Source: Actinernus sp. WN-2022
Taxonomy: Eukaryota; Cnidaria; Anthozoa; Actiniaria; Actinernidae
Direction: 5' to 3'
Assembly: GCA_030867875.1 (NCBI GenBank)
Contig: JAOWCC010000019.1
Coordinates: forward strand, 104,767,006-104,831,005
Length of the DNA stretch: 64,000 bases
Below are positions 1 through 27,900 of this stretch, one piece after another. Numbering within the stretch: position 1 is the first letter of the stretch; the number at the start of each line of letters is the position of its first letter. Both the position numbers and the translations under genes were made by a program. The notes beneath the pieces are model-generated. The model did no database searches. It had not been told where the DNA came from and saw only the letters and a list, made by a program, of their open reading frames with translations.

Positions 1-662
1 TCTATCTCTTGCCAGATGACCTTCCTGTCACAACAATGTGTCACATTTGAAGCACTTTCGACGTTTCTTTCCTCCTGCACCGTGGCTCGTCTTGACTGCA
101 TTGACATTCCCTTCCTCTCTCTGTTGTGGAACAGTCATGTTCTCTGCTTGTGGACCGGCTGCTTCCCAAGCACGAGATTTGTTGATAAATAAAGCCTCTG
201 TTAACGTAATGTTTGGGGTTCCCAGCAGCTTTCTTTTTACCCTGGTTCCAGAGGCCAGTGACCAACGTAACCGAGTGGATCTGGGGTCGACATAACGCTC
301 CTCGATCGGAGACGCATCGGCTTCACGATCCGTCTTTCAGCTCTAAGTTCAAACTTCCTCCAAAATTGCAGTGTCGAGCTTGTTTCAGGCTCAGTCGAAC
401 TATAAACTGGTCAGCGGTCTCTCCCTCTTTCGTCGGAAAACCTGGCGTTCGTAAGGGATGTTTTCCTCCGATCTAACTTCCGAATGGCTACTTTGTAAGC
501 GTTGTCGCCTTCTGCTGGTACTGGACGTGGATTCTGTAAGTCTTCGAATATATCCTGCACCTCCAATCCTGTGAAATGCAGTAACTGAGATGTTTTCTTT
601 TTGATGCTTTCGATTCCCTTCAGTCCCTCGTAGTCCAGGGAAATTGTGGTTCGAGGTCAAAC
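1..662 (-). pseudogene. Decayed Ty3/gypsy-like retrotransposon gag remnant
   Basis: Read on the minus strand, roughly 660 down to 1, broken segments resemble the gag polyprotein of Ty3/gypsy-type LTR retrotransposons, which packages element RNA. Near 620-480 one frame reads like the capsid stretch with the residues EGDNAYKVAIRKLD, followed near 470-380 by a stretch resembling PYERxVFR and a phase-changed QARHCNF. At 50-1 lies a degenerate CCHC zinc knuckle (CFKC followed after a stop by GHLARD). The frame changes several times and contains stops, so it is not functional. The pol region would lie to the left, outside the window. Recognisable gag sequence stops at about 655, exactly where the inverted repeat of the next element begins. 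The family assignment rests on remembered motif patterns, not on a search. Confidence 0.6.
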
Positions 663-787
663 AAATTGCAACAGAATTTTTCTCACCGTGCTGTAGTTAG
701 GGTTGTTGTCCTAAACAGCATACTAAAAGTACCAAAGAATCCCATCGGTGGAACTGGACTTTTTCCACAGGGAGCCCGAGTCTAGAA

Positions 788-1204
788 AATTGAAAAGCCA
801 AAAAACACGTAACATTTGCCGTTTTATTTTACAATAGTTGCATATTTTAGCAAAAAGTTGGATGTCTTTCTTCAAACAACATTTCTATCGAGCCAATGCC
901 CCATTCTGCACGGTAATGCACCCTCATTCCACAGGGTACCCACATCAGTAAAAGTGATTTTGATAGCAAAATATACTATTCATTGATATTTTTGCTCTAT
1001 ATTTAACTCAAGATGTTCAGTAAAAGTGGACGCCAGATTTCCCCTTCATTTCGTTTCATTTTTTGTGACATTTTTGTGTGTGAAAGAACTCAAGAATATA
1101 TTGATATTGTAATAATGTATGTGGAGGTATTATCTTGGTGTCTTCTTGGTGTATCTCGCTTGTTTATATTTGTTTGAATCCCGTAGTCTGTAGTCTCGTC
1201 GCGT
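788..1204. other. Non-coding left interior of the TIR element
   Basis: AT-rich sequence between the left inverted repeat and the 3' end of the minus-strand CXC pseudogene. It contains one subterminal CCACAGGGTACCC motif near 932. I see no coding exon or RNA gene. Confidence 0.4.
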
Positions 1205-3544
1205 TTAAACGTCGTCCAATCCTTCATCAAGGTCTGGGGCATTCGTGTTCATGCAACTTTCACCTTTGCATACTCCACATACGGAAGAGCATTCAAGCCC
1301 ATGCTTCTTGCAGGAGCATCTTTGGGTGTTGCAATCTTTTTTGCAGTTGCACCGAATGATTTCTAATAGAGTCTCGTGTGCTGGAGGAATATCTGTGCGG
1401 ATTGGTAGCAACTTGCCACCAGTAAGCATCCATCCCCAGTCTTGGGGCTGCAACTGGTTGCCTTTCCAGTCTTGCACTTGCAAGTACACTCTAAGGCTAT
1501 GAAAGCTGGCTGCTGAACTCGTAGGGGGTAGATTCTCCGGCTGCAGACTTGCGTTTCCTGTTGCGACCTTCTGGCAAAATCTCGTGTAACGCAAAGAATT
1601 CAGACTTTCAGCCGCTGACTCAGCATTATATAGGTGCAGCAATGCCCTTTCACCCGCAGCGATAATTTCCTCTTTTGTGGCATCGGCGCGGTCAAAGACG
1701 CCCGCTAGCTCACAGAACTGCTCGCTTGCTTTCAGCTTCTTCAGTGGAACGCCCTTTCCGATGCCATGGACTCTAGAGGTCGTATCACAACCTGGAAGCG
1801 CGTGTACAAACAAGATGTTCGAACAGACGTCACAACCAAGCGCAGCCTTTGTCTTCTTGATATTCCACACTTTCCGGGTCTTGTCTCGTTGACGCGGCTC
1901 AGGTCTGAAGAACAGGTCTTTGGCGTCCATCTCTCCGTGATACAACAGAAGTACTAGCAGGTCGGTGTCATCGCCGATGAGGACGGAAGTATCAGTTCTT
2001 GCCCTTGCAATTGCAGTGTTGACGATCAGTACATCAGCATCACCTGCAGCGTGAAGAGTGGAATATCCAGCGTGCGTTAGCTTTTCGGATAGCAGTTTGA
2101 TAAACCTCTGCTTGTTTGTCTTGTTAAATAGGAATTCTTCTTTCTTTAAGGTGAGAACCATATCGGGTTCGAACAAAACAGCGGGTCTGCATGCGTTCCC
2201 TCTCCTCTGGTGGGTGCAGTCTTTGGTCGATGGGCCGTCATCGTAGCCATCGAATACGATAGTAGCCTGGGGATATCTGCGCTGTATATACTGTATGTAC
2301 AGCAGACAAATGGCGTCATATGTCGATCCACGGGGCCAGAGGACTCGATGTAGCAACGCTCCTCCATCGAGAACGAAATGCACGTTTCCACTTGGACCAG
2401 CTGTTTGGCTCTCTTTCGTGATAGACCAGATTGCATCAGCTAATACCGGCTTATTAGCTTTCCGTGGGAGGAGGGATGCGTCGAAAAGAGATGGCGGATA
2501 GCTGCACATCTCGTAATTGCAGGGTTGTCGTATCGTCCCGTGGTGGCCACGATGCTTAGTCTCTGGAACATAAGCTGCGGGTTGACCTGGACTTCGCCAT
2601 CGCTTAGTCGCACTGATGTCTTGGATGCAAGAGTGATGTTTTTTATGTCACTCTTTGTAAGCTTCGCGGCGGTCTCTATTATTCTCTTTCTCTCGTCTTC
2701 GTCATCTTTGATCCTTGGCTTACAATAAAACTCATTTATAAGACATGCTGCTGTTTGTTGAAAGGTTACTACATTAGATTTGCTCTGTATTGTGGTTATG
2801 ATCTTGTTTCCGAAAATAATGTTCTTGTAGTTTAGTTTTCATATACCCCGCGCTGTATGGTTCTTCACCTGTTCTCTCCAAGAACTCTCCCATGATCCGT
2901 GTAAGATCCGTCACTGTTGTTTGCTCTTCGTCATTTTCTTCAAGATAATGAACAACCTTCATAAATGCTGAATTATTCGCGGTATCCACTGGCCTTCCTT
3001 GTTTTGCCTTTTTGGCACCCTTTTCATACTCACTGCTATACTGTTTTGGGATTCCCTTACCCGTTCGGAAGTTAACGCTGCAACTCTGATGATATACCGT
3101 GTCTGCTGCATGGAGATCGTGTGCGTATTCCAACCGACCTAATACCACATCCGACCATTCATCATTTCTTCGTTTACATACGCTCGCTATTGAGTCCTGG
3201 AAGTCCTTGGTTCTCACAGGGATGGTGTCGAAACCTTTCTTTTTGCCATCATATTTCGCTGTTTGGCCACAGAAAACGCACTTATCTTTTGGGTTGTACT
3301 TGGACGTTTTTGAACGACGACTTATTACAGTGGCTTCTTGGGAGACTAACACACCAGGACTAGAACTTTGTTTTATGTAAGAGGGCCTAACAAGGTCACG
3401 GCGACATTTTTAGTGCACTCGGTCGCCAACTTGAGCATTGATGGAACCGCTCACATGTACAATGCTGTTAACACCCTTCTGAGTAAGCACCGAACTAGAA
3501 TTCCCATCTTCAAAGCTTTTCCCACAGATACAGCAATTCTCCAT
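1205..3544 (-). pseudogene. Transposon-encoded zinc-finger / PIN-like / CXC-domain protein, disabled
   Basis: A single broken reading frame runs from a Met at 3544 to a stop at 1205. The N-terminus has two cysteine-rich finger-like segments (CCICGK near 3530; DKCVFCGQ near 3280 with a distal YHQSC). The middle and C-terminal part (2509-1205, 434 codons open) has a nuclease/PIN-like stretch with acidic clusters (FDGYDD, DADVLIVN, GDDTDLLVLL) and ends in a tesmin/TSO1-like CXC domain (CNCKKDCNTQRCSCKKHG). Three lesions are visible: an in-frame TAA at 3412-3410 inside the first finger, a frameshift near 2815 and another near 2515. Similar multi-finger CXC proteins are common as repetitive genes in cnidarians and fishes. 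The surrounding inverted repeats suggest it was the element's own protein. Its biochemical role is unknown to me. Confidence 0.75.
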
Positions 3545-4192
3545 TGACACAGACTCGCTTTCAAAATAACAAGAATAAGATAATCTAGTTGAGTTAAAAC
3601 TGATTCGAAAGATTTTAGCGATCGAGTGTTTAATTACCTCTTACAATCAGATATCATTTTGAGTTGAAATTCGCATTTGATTGCACAATAATGATAGCTA
3701 TCTTACCTTTTCGAAGCACATTGAAATTGCCTGAGAATAACTAAAGAATACAATAAAACCAGTATAATCATTTGCTTTTCTTTGCAAAATCCAAACTTGC
3801 AGACATTGTAGAACTACAAAATCGTCTAGGCGTTCCTTGCTAAAGGAGAGAAAAGCATGGGGCGGGCTAAGCCAATCATCACCGATTTGTTTGCTTGAGA
3901 TAGGCTTAATACCTAGATTATTTTTCACTTATGAGAACTATACAACTGATAAACCCCAAATATACAACAATATCTAAAAAACACTGTTGTCCATAGACAA
4001 ATTTGACAAAAATACAGATTTAATTGGGATCCCTGTGGATAATATAAAACAATGGTAATATTTTTCAACGTAAAGCCTTTTAATTGGGAGCTCTGACACT
4101 TGGTTTCTACTTAAAACTGTAGATGGTTTTGGACAATTTAACCTAATATATTACAAATAAGCTATTTTTCTTTCATTTTCCCTTTTTTTTTT
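3545..4192. other. Non-coding right interior of the TIR element
   Basis: AT-rich DNA upstream of the CXC pseudogene. It holds inverted copies of the subterminal motif (GGGATCCCTGTGG near 4028) and short low-complexity T/A runs. No exon was found. Confidence 0.4.
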
Positions 4193-4716
4193 GCTCGGGC
4201 TCCCTGTGGTAAAATCGATCAATTTTAATTACCCTATATCATTATGACGTCACGGCTTGTTTATGAGGGGGACAGAATCGACTTGAACAATAGAATTTTG
4301 AACTAAATCTGCTCTGGTTTCCAGACCAATGGGATTCTTTGGTACTTTTCGTATATTGTTTAGGACAACAATCTTACCCTCTGGGAGTTGAGAAAAATTA
4401 TGTTGCAATTTGTTTGAGCAGGACCTACAAAAATTCATAGATTCCCTGGACTATCGGCATAGTATTCGAATCACACGCTTCCATTTACGCTACATTTACG
4501 ATCAGCGGACTTGTGAAGCAGGCCCTGACTAGTCCAATGCAGGTAAAGTCTTCTCCATCATGTTATTAGCATCCTCGTCGCCAATGTTGTGTATCTAGAA
4601 AGCCAGTAAGGCTTGAACTACTCTATAAGATCGGACTAGCTCGTGGCTCTTTACTCTACTTCTCACGTGATACATGGTTTCCCGCGCTAGGAAACTCCCG
4701 GATGTATAAACACTAC

Positions 4717-4811
4717 AGCCGACCGTCAATCAAACGTGGAGTCTAGTCTGTCTAGTCTCATACAAAACTTTTACTGCCCAAATTAAATTAAATTTTGATT
4801 GACGGTCGGCT
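4717..4811. repeat. Perfect 18-bp inverted repeat (foldback)
   Basis: AGCCGACCGTCAATCAAA at 4717-4734 is matched exactly by its reverse complement at 4794-4811, leaving a 59-bp loop. Its size and setting suggest a small MITE. No clear target duplication was seen. Confidence 0.6.
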
Positions 4812-5149
4812 CAATGCAACAATTCCAAACAAGACTCGAAACTTTTAGGGTCGCACTTCAACGAAAACGGTAATAATGTGGACTTGATCAACAGTCACTC
4901 ACAGTATACATGTACATGTACAACATCATGTAACACAATAGACCGATACTGCTAAAAAGAGGAACTCAAAATTAGTAACAATTCCAAACTTGAGAGTTTA
5001 TTTTTTATGGGAGCGAAGATACAGTCCCGCAAAGTAAGACACTTTTACATACATTTGTATGCAGGGTGCAAATTGATGCATCCCCTCCTACGAACGTCGG
5101 TAAAAATAGTGCACTTATCTTGGCTTCTACTGAGGTGAGATATAAATTG

Positions 5150-5525
5150 TGATTAATTTTGAGGTGCTCTTTTCATAAGTACCGTTAAGTACTGCGTTTT
5201 GGCCTGCGCCCCAAGGCTTTGGAATAGTTTGCCTTTTAACATTCGCAAGTCCTCTAGCACTGCTATTTTTAAGAAGTCTCTTAAAACATACTTTTTTTCT
5301 AAATTTGTTAGGAGTAAATCTTTATTTTTGTAGATTAATAGTTTTATATTTTAGTTTTTAATATCTATTAGCTTTTTAGATTTTACCAGGATTTTACCCA
5401 GTATTAATAGCTTAGTTTATTTATATTGTTTTTTTACTGTATAGTCTTGTTTACATTATTGTGAAGCGCCATGGATAGTTTTGAATTTGTGCGCTATATA
5501 AATACAATTATTATTATTATTATTA
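5150..5525 (+). mobile_element. 5'-truncated CR1/L2-like LINE 3' end
   Basis: Near 5205-5300 the + frame reads like the extreme C-terminus of a non-LTR reverse transcriptase ORF (APRLWNSLPFNIRKSS followed by FKKSLKTYFF). It is followed by an AT-rich 3' UTR and a GCGCTATATAAATACAATT tail with (ATT)n at 5504-5525. The same tail occurs inverted at the 3' end of the LINE near 39.8 kb. It ends about 30 bp before a PHAF1 exon. Confidence 0.7.
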
Positions 5526-5557
5526 CTGATATGGTAATGTTATTTTGTTAATCCCAG

Positions 5558-21193
<15,636 letters not shown>

Positions 21194-21926
21194 CTACATT
21201 TTGTTCCTATGGACTAGATTTCAAAACAAAATTAGTTCCCTACTTACTTACTTACTCTTTTATATTGCTCTTTCCGAATTTCTACATCAAAATGTTGCAA
21301 ATTTCGGTACTCTATTCCGCTAATTTCTATTCAGTATGGGCGCAAAGCTATGGCTAAACATGGCACGAGATTCAACATGCCAAACATTCCGCTATAAATC
21401 CAGGATGTTGAACCATGTTTTTACCATGGTTAGCCACACACCGCGGCCAAACGGTATGCTCCACTGGCCAAAAGAACGAAAGCTCTGCTATCAAATACAA
21501 ATTACCGAGGGCTTTAACTTTTTTTGTAAATAATTTTATAACTTAGTAAACTCAGTGAATTACAAATTAAGAAAACTTCAACCTGTCTTAGGCTTATCTT
21601 TTAAGGTCTTAAGTAGTTTTCCTATTTTTTTGACAAAACAGTTCACTTTTAGCAGAAATTTTAAAATCACGGTATGTGCCTGTTCTTTCATTTCAGTTTT
21701 CGCGGGAAACTGGGGGCGGCCGCGCGCCGACAAGAAATAGCAAATACGCATGCGCGTGACGTTTTGCCGCGGTGTGGGTTAGCCATGGCTTCGCGCTCAT
21801 AATAGAAATTAGCGGACTAGAAGGGACTTGCTACATGTCAGCCCCCCAGTTCGTATTACAGCTGGTCCGGTTTATTATTATTATTTATTAACATTTATTA
21901 ATCTCTATTAGTGACAATGTTAAGTG
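21194..21926. other. Convergent intergenic region between PHAF1 and the kinase-like gene
   Basis: The 733 bp separating the two stop codons must hold both 3' UTRs and polyadenylation sites. I see no additional gene. Short ORFs at 21336-21533 and 21555-21740 are unremarkable. Confidence 0.6.
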
Positions 21927-24900
21927 TCAAGGAAGAATGTCCCTAATGCTCTCCCCTCGGGTCAGTCGCTTGTCGATCTCTAGGAGAAGTGAAATACTAT
22001 TGATCACTTGCTGGATTATTTCGACCTGGACAAAGAGAACATTTAAAATTAAATGAAGTAGCAATATTTGAGGATTCTTCACCAGTTGGGTAGTGACGTC
22101 ATGACAGAGGAGAACAAGTTCCTGAGAACACGCGATATGATTGGCTATCGGAGTTGAGCTCATCGCATATTTAACGATTATTCACCGAAGTGGAGGTGAC
22201 TAGAAACACAAACTATTTGTGGCGTCGAAATATGCCCTGCTATTTCAGACATTATCTGAGCCGAGAAGAGAACAGTTCCCGAGAGCGAGTTTCGAGGATC
22301 AGATAATGTCCATGGACAATTATCAGGGCATATTTCGACGCCACAATGTAGGCTATTGTTGTTATCATCCTTCACATATTTTCTTTGACGCGCGCTTATA
22401 CGCTGACAGGGGTGTATTCGCTGATATTTCCCGCTCGCGCAGAGAAAATATCGGGTCACGTGACACATTCAACCAATCACGCGCGAGAGAAAATATTTGA
22501 TGGGTTATAATGCTTGATATACCACACAAGTGAAATAGCCAGCCTCAAATTAGTTTAAAAAGTACAAAAGTCCATTAACAGTAAATTGTTCGCGCGCGGG
22601 ACCAACGAACACATTGTAAGGCAAGATATTCCGAGTTTGAGTAGCCAATCTTGAAAAGCGTGGTATATATACACTAATCTATTTTGTTATGAAGATAATC
22701 CTATCCTACCTCTGGAAGTCCGAGACAATGCTTGTTAGTAACGAAGAAGATATCCACTTCTCCCGCTTCAGCTGAAAACCAACATAGCAGCAGATGAAAC
22801 ACCTTATTAGGACCATATATACGAGAGAAAATAAGACGCGTCTTATGCTAGACACGTCTTAAAATAGTAATATGCGAACTGGTTCATTTATACGACCATG
22901 TAAGAACACGTAAATGGATTCATGTCTTACAGGAGTCTCTCACGAGACTTTGATGACGAGACATGAGTCTCTCACGAGACTTTGATGACGAGCCATGTGT
23001 TTCTCTTTGGACTCCTCCCATCTTCGTATCGAAAACTAAAGGTTTGCAAAACACTCGTTGCAAACGCCACACGATCGCTAACGGGCTTTGTTATTGCTGT
23101 CGGGCTCTTAAATAGATACCAGCAATTTTGTGCCATTTATACGACCAGTTCGAGTCTTATTTAAAGGGCATGTAAACCACTTAAATACTACCAATTCGTA
23201 TTCGAAAATTACCGCTGAATGCGATGACTGCAGACGAATTTTTCAGGGTTAGCCTCATTCTGAAGTTAAACATTCATAAATACCAGCGAGAAGGTACAAA
23301 ACGCGAAACTACAACAATACGCACTGTTGTGAATGGCCCACATTCTCGCTGGTATTTATGAATGTTTAACTTCAGAATGAGGCTAACCTGCGTACATGCG
23401 TCTGTAGTCATCGCATTCAGCGGTAATTTTCGAATACGAAACTCGATCCTGGAGTTCGTCGGTAACGGCTTCCTTTATCTTCGACGTAAAATAAACCATA
23501 TATTATTTATTTAGGACTTACATTTGTACTTACCACTTGGCTGGATTTCCACAGGCAGCGTGCGAATAAGTCGTTCGAACAGCTTTTCCTGAAAAAATAA
23601 GTCTAATCTTAAATAGCTGATATTACAGTGGCGCCTACGAATAGCAGTTTCAGCGGTATTGACCCGAACGCCTCACTTCGATGTAATGAAGCGCCATTGA
23701 AACCATCATTAGAGAGCTTAAGCAACCACGACGGCAACGTCTAGGACGACGGCATAAAACAATAGCCTTAATTACAAAATACAGTAACTGCACATGAAAA
23801 TGCACGCAGTCGCCTACATTTCAACCGTTTTCTGCAAAAATACAACGTGAAAACCCCAAATGTTACGTTTACAAGAGAACGCCAACGTAGAAAAGTAAAT
23901 CACTCCGTTTTTCGTTCGGCGTGAACGGAACTCTATGCTTATCATATTTTTCGAAGATATGAATGTGAAGAATAATTAAGAGCGAACGAAGGATATAGTA
24001 AACATCACATTTCGGGAGAAAACATTTTTCTAGATCCCGTCCTCATTGCTGTCGCCGTCGTTGATGCTTAAGCTCTATATTGCATAACACCAACACCCTC
24101 TTACACAAGCACGACTAATTTAGACACAGTTTGAATAGTGCTTCATTACATTGAATCAATACAGCTGAAACTGCTATTTGCTTAAACAACTGGGATGGCA
24201 AGATCTCAAAACAAAACTTTGAACTCTACTGTTCAAAGTCGTCAATAGTATTGCGGTAAAGATCCCAAAGGAAGATTACCTCGTGCCGGGCTATGATAGA
24301 ACTAAATCGAACTCTGCCAAGTTCCGGCAGTTGTCTCGTAACACAGAACAATCTATTGCCCAATCTTTTGTTATTGTCATCCAAAAACGAAGAATAGGGG
24401 CCGTTTCTTGGGTGTTGGATATGACGTTAATTGTCAATCCAGGTGGGATATTTTGAACATTTTACCTCCAAAAATAAATTGGGGCGAGTCTGCTTTTTGT
24501 CCCTCAAAGTCAGTGATAAAAAATAATTGCTCAATAAAGATATCACATATATTCCAGGAAGGCTATTATAAACTTGATATCCTGCTATCCTATCCGGGTT
24601 TACTCCTTATGGCAAGCAACCCAACCACATATACATAGGGAGCCCCCCTGTATTCATCTCTCCTTTCCTCGCATCCACCTTACATAGGGATAGCAATATT
24701 GTGAGTGGACAACTCCATAGTTCGAATGCTATTTAATTGGCAGGAAGCAAAGAGTCGTCATTAACCATTGTTGAGAAAGTATCGGATACTTTCACAACAT
24801 GGTCTGATGTGAACTCAGGAGTCCCTCGTCGATTAATCTTGGCCGGTCCAATCTTATTTCTGATTTACGTGAACGAGATGCCAACTGTAAAAAGATCTTC

Positions 24901-27900
24901 CAAACTTGCAATGTTTGCAGATGACTCTAAATGTTATCAGACTAACCACACCATGAAGGACTAATGCTCTACAAGAAGATTGGAACTCCCTCTGTGATTG
25001 GTCAACGAACTTCACTTTCAACCCTCGAAATGTGTAAACTTACGTATTAGCCGAAAACGTGCTAGCGCTGAGAGAGATGACGGCTTGCAAGGGAGTCGGC
25101 TAAAAATTGTCATCAAAGAACGGGATCTCGGCATCGTAATTTTCAAAGACTTAACATGGAATGACCACATTATGGTAATTACTGCCAATTCCAATAAAAT
25201 GCTAGGATTTGTCAAATGAAACTGTGCGGGAAACTTAAATTAAGACGCCTTGAAACTGTTATATATTTCTCTGGTGCGCTCAAATCTGTTGTTCTCAAGT
25301 CTTGGCACCGCAGTATTCGACTGATTCATAATGTAATCATAATAGACAAAATCCAGAAAAGAGCTACTAGGTTTATGTGTAAAAACTCTGGCCTTAACTA
25401 TACTGAACGTTGAGATTGAATCTGTTACCAATTAATTACTCGCTAGAATACCTTGATCTTGTTTTTCTTATTTAAATGTAAATCTGGCGATGTCAAGTTA
25501 GATACACAGTCAGGTACTTATATTTTTGTAATAGCGATGTTTCGTGTTGATAAACATTGCAATTGTTATGCTAATGTGCCAACCATGATTTGTAAAGCCC
25601 GCTTTGTGTTAGGAACCAATGGATCTCTGGTTGGCACATTAATGACAATAGATGACGACACACGAAACATCGCTATAACCTTAATGTACAGAAATCAAGA
25701 ACTTCTCTTTTCAGAGATTCATTTTTTAATCAGAATTGTGCACTCATGGAACGCTTTACCAGATGAAGTTCAATCTAGCACTTCTCTCGAAAATTTCAAA
25801 AAGATCTTAAAGGGATACCCGAGTGAAAAACACATTGGGGCTCAAAAGAATCTTCAACATGTTCTTTGTTCAGAAAATGTATTAAAATTTGATCAAACGT
25901 TTTTAGTATTAAGAACGAGCACCTCAAAGTTGGCCCCACGAAGACATGGGCGCCGCCATCTTTGTTTGCATTTACGGAAGTGACGTCACTTCGTCCCACC
26001 AGCGTTCTCACTCTCACTTATTAGGTGTTTTTAGGATGATAAACGCCTTAACTGTACCTCACATACATTGTAGTTCTTATACTTATTCAGAAGTCACTCG
26101 AGTCTTTTAAGCCATGTTGTTTTGCTGTTATTAAATGGCAGTTACGAGACCTTGTTGTTCGTCTGATAATTTCTCGCCTTCCCAATGCTTTTCTTCCTCC
26201 TCCCAGTCTTCTGAACTTTTCTCATAATGTCGTCTTCATCATAATTCCGGTTTCTGTAAGAATTCCTCTGCAATCTCGATGAAAATATATCCACTTTAAT
26301 TCCGAGCGTGTGAAAATCATACAAAGACAAGTAGCCGCGATACGCTGGTGGGACGAAGTGACGTCACTTCCGTAAATGCAAACAAAGATGGCGGCGCCCA
26401 TGTCTTCGCGGGGCCAACTTTGAGGTGCTCGTTCTTAATACTAAAAACGTTTGATCAAATTTTAATACATTTTCTGAACAAAGAACATGTTGAAGATTCT
26501 TTTGAGCCCCAATGTGTTTTTCACTCGGGTATCCCTTTAAATCTTTTTTTTTCATTAAAATTTGATCCTGACAATATTCGTACGTACAAGCTAGTATGTC
26601 CTAAGTGTCGTCGAATTAATGCTGTTAGTCTTTTTTTTTTATATTTACGTATTATCTTTACACATTTACCTATATACATTTGTTTATGTCTAAGTATTTT
26701 TGTTTACTGCTATACACCCCATTCCAATATGGCGGATACACGGCCGGAGCGTTGGGGCGGGACACGAAAACGAGGGTAGTTTGGAATAAGTAGATTTTAT
26801 CCCCAGAGAGTTAGAAAATATGGCGGATATTCAGGCTATCATTTTCACTGAGGGATATATTCTTCAGTGAAAACGATAGCCTGAATATCCGCCATATTTT
26901 CTAACTCTCTGGGAATAAAATCTACTTATTCCAACCCTCTCGGAAAAACAAACTCACTTCAAAACTTGCGCGAAATTCCCGCCTCATGACCTTCTTGACA
27001 TCGACTTCCGCCTAACTACCCTCGTTTTCGTGTCCCGCCCTAACGTTCCGACCGTGTATCCGCCATATTGGAATGGGGTGTATATAGCAATTCTTCTCAT
27101 CAATTTCTGCACACACATACTTTTAATTGGGTAGCGTTAGGGTGGGGCTATTTATATAATTGTGTTATAGAGGTGGGGGTTGCGGTGTTCTGTATCTAGT
27201 AGGGGGCCTCGTGTCCTATTATACAACACCTGCCCTTTTGGGCGAATCTTGAAATAAATAAAATGACATGATATTCATACCTTCCAAAGTCTGTAAAGCT
27301 TCAGTTTGACTTCAATATGAAGCCCAGTACCCATGTCCGACAAACTGCTTGTCAGATATCCATACACCTTATGCCACATGTACTTTCTGTCTCGCTTCTC
27401 CTTCAATATCGTCTCCACTGTACCTACTAAATCACAATATTGCCTCAGTGCTTGTTGGATGTCATTGCCTGGATGAACCACGACGAACTTGATGTGATCA
27501 ATGAAATTGACAAATACTCTGGACCGCCTGTCTTCTGTCCACCACACGAGGCGCCCATGGGGCCAGTCACGTGATAATAGAGACAAGAGAGAGCCTGGAG
27601 AGGATTGGAAGCCGTAGTCCTCGTATAAGCCCAGTCTTTGCTGCTGACAGTCGGCAAGAGTCGAAATCGGTACATAGTCTCCTCGTAGTGCACCTTAAAA
27701 GAGAAATTTCAAGAATAGTTGGTACTTTGTTTCCGTAAGGGAGGTGGTACTTGGGGCATTTCTTTAATTATTTTTTTGGCAAGTCTTTCTGTGTGCCCCT
27801 CTTCAGAACGTTACCTCCCACATGAACACAGCGTACTGGTCATGATGTATCTTTTTTGCAATAACTAACAACAGTACAGTATTGCCGGTATTCCATTGCA

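Larger units (their letters stand above)
655..4419. mobile_element. TIR-bounded DNA transposon carrying a CXC-protein pseudogene
   Basis: Sequence at 655-787 reappears inverted at 4193-4419. Shared blocks include TCAAACAAATTGCAACA, TTGTTGTCCTAAACA, AAAAGTACCAAAGAATCCCA and, further in, CCACAGGGAGCCCGAG. The left arm lacks about 125 bp found in the right arm. A subterminal motif CCACAGGGNNCCC recurs near 775 and 932 and, inverted, near 4030 and 4200. The only protein remnant between the arms is the minus-strand pseudogene at 1205-3544. Inverted ends, subterminal repeats and one internal gene fit a cut-and-paste DNA transposon. The exact element ends and target duplication are not clear, because weak similarity continues a little beyond the arms. 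I do not assign a superfamily. Confidence 0.6.
24735..27265 (+). mobile_element. LINE (CR1-like) fragment carrying nested MITE insertions
   Basis: Plus-strand reverse-transcriptase pieces in order: RKQRVVIN-like (24745), GPILFLIYVNEMP and the catalytic-site variant FADDSKCY (24850-24945), LGIVIFKDLTWNDHI (25130), KIQKRATRFM (25350), HSWNALPDEVQSS (25745), then, after a foldback insertion, FDPDNIRTYKLVCPKCRRIN (26560-26620). Frameshifts separate them, so the ORF is dead. A TA-flanked MITE (25534-25673) and a TTAA-flanked foldback (25811-26536) cut the ORF; a nested pair of foldbacks (26711-27086) sits in the 3' region. It ends near 27265 with AATAAATAAAAT, antisense to and about 15 bp from a splice donor of the kinase-like gene. 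Confidence 0.75.

Noticed and set aside
1205..2509. Independent intact 434-aa host gene
   Set aside because: Similarity continues upstream in other frames through two frameshifts and a stop to 3544, within inverted repeats, so it is part of a broken transposon gene.
25453..25983. 176-codon ORF on +
   Set aside because: It reads from a LINE fragment through a TA-type MITE and into a TTAA-type foldback. It is a chance fusion, not a protein.
26348..26779. 143-codon ORF on +
   Set aside because: Spans the right arm of the foldback, a LINE C-terminal fragment and the start of another foldback. No single gene.
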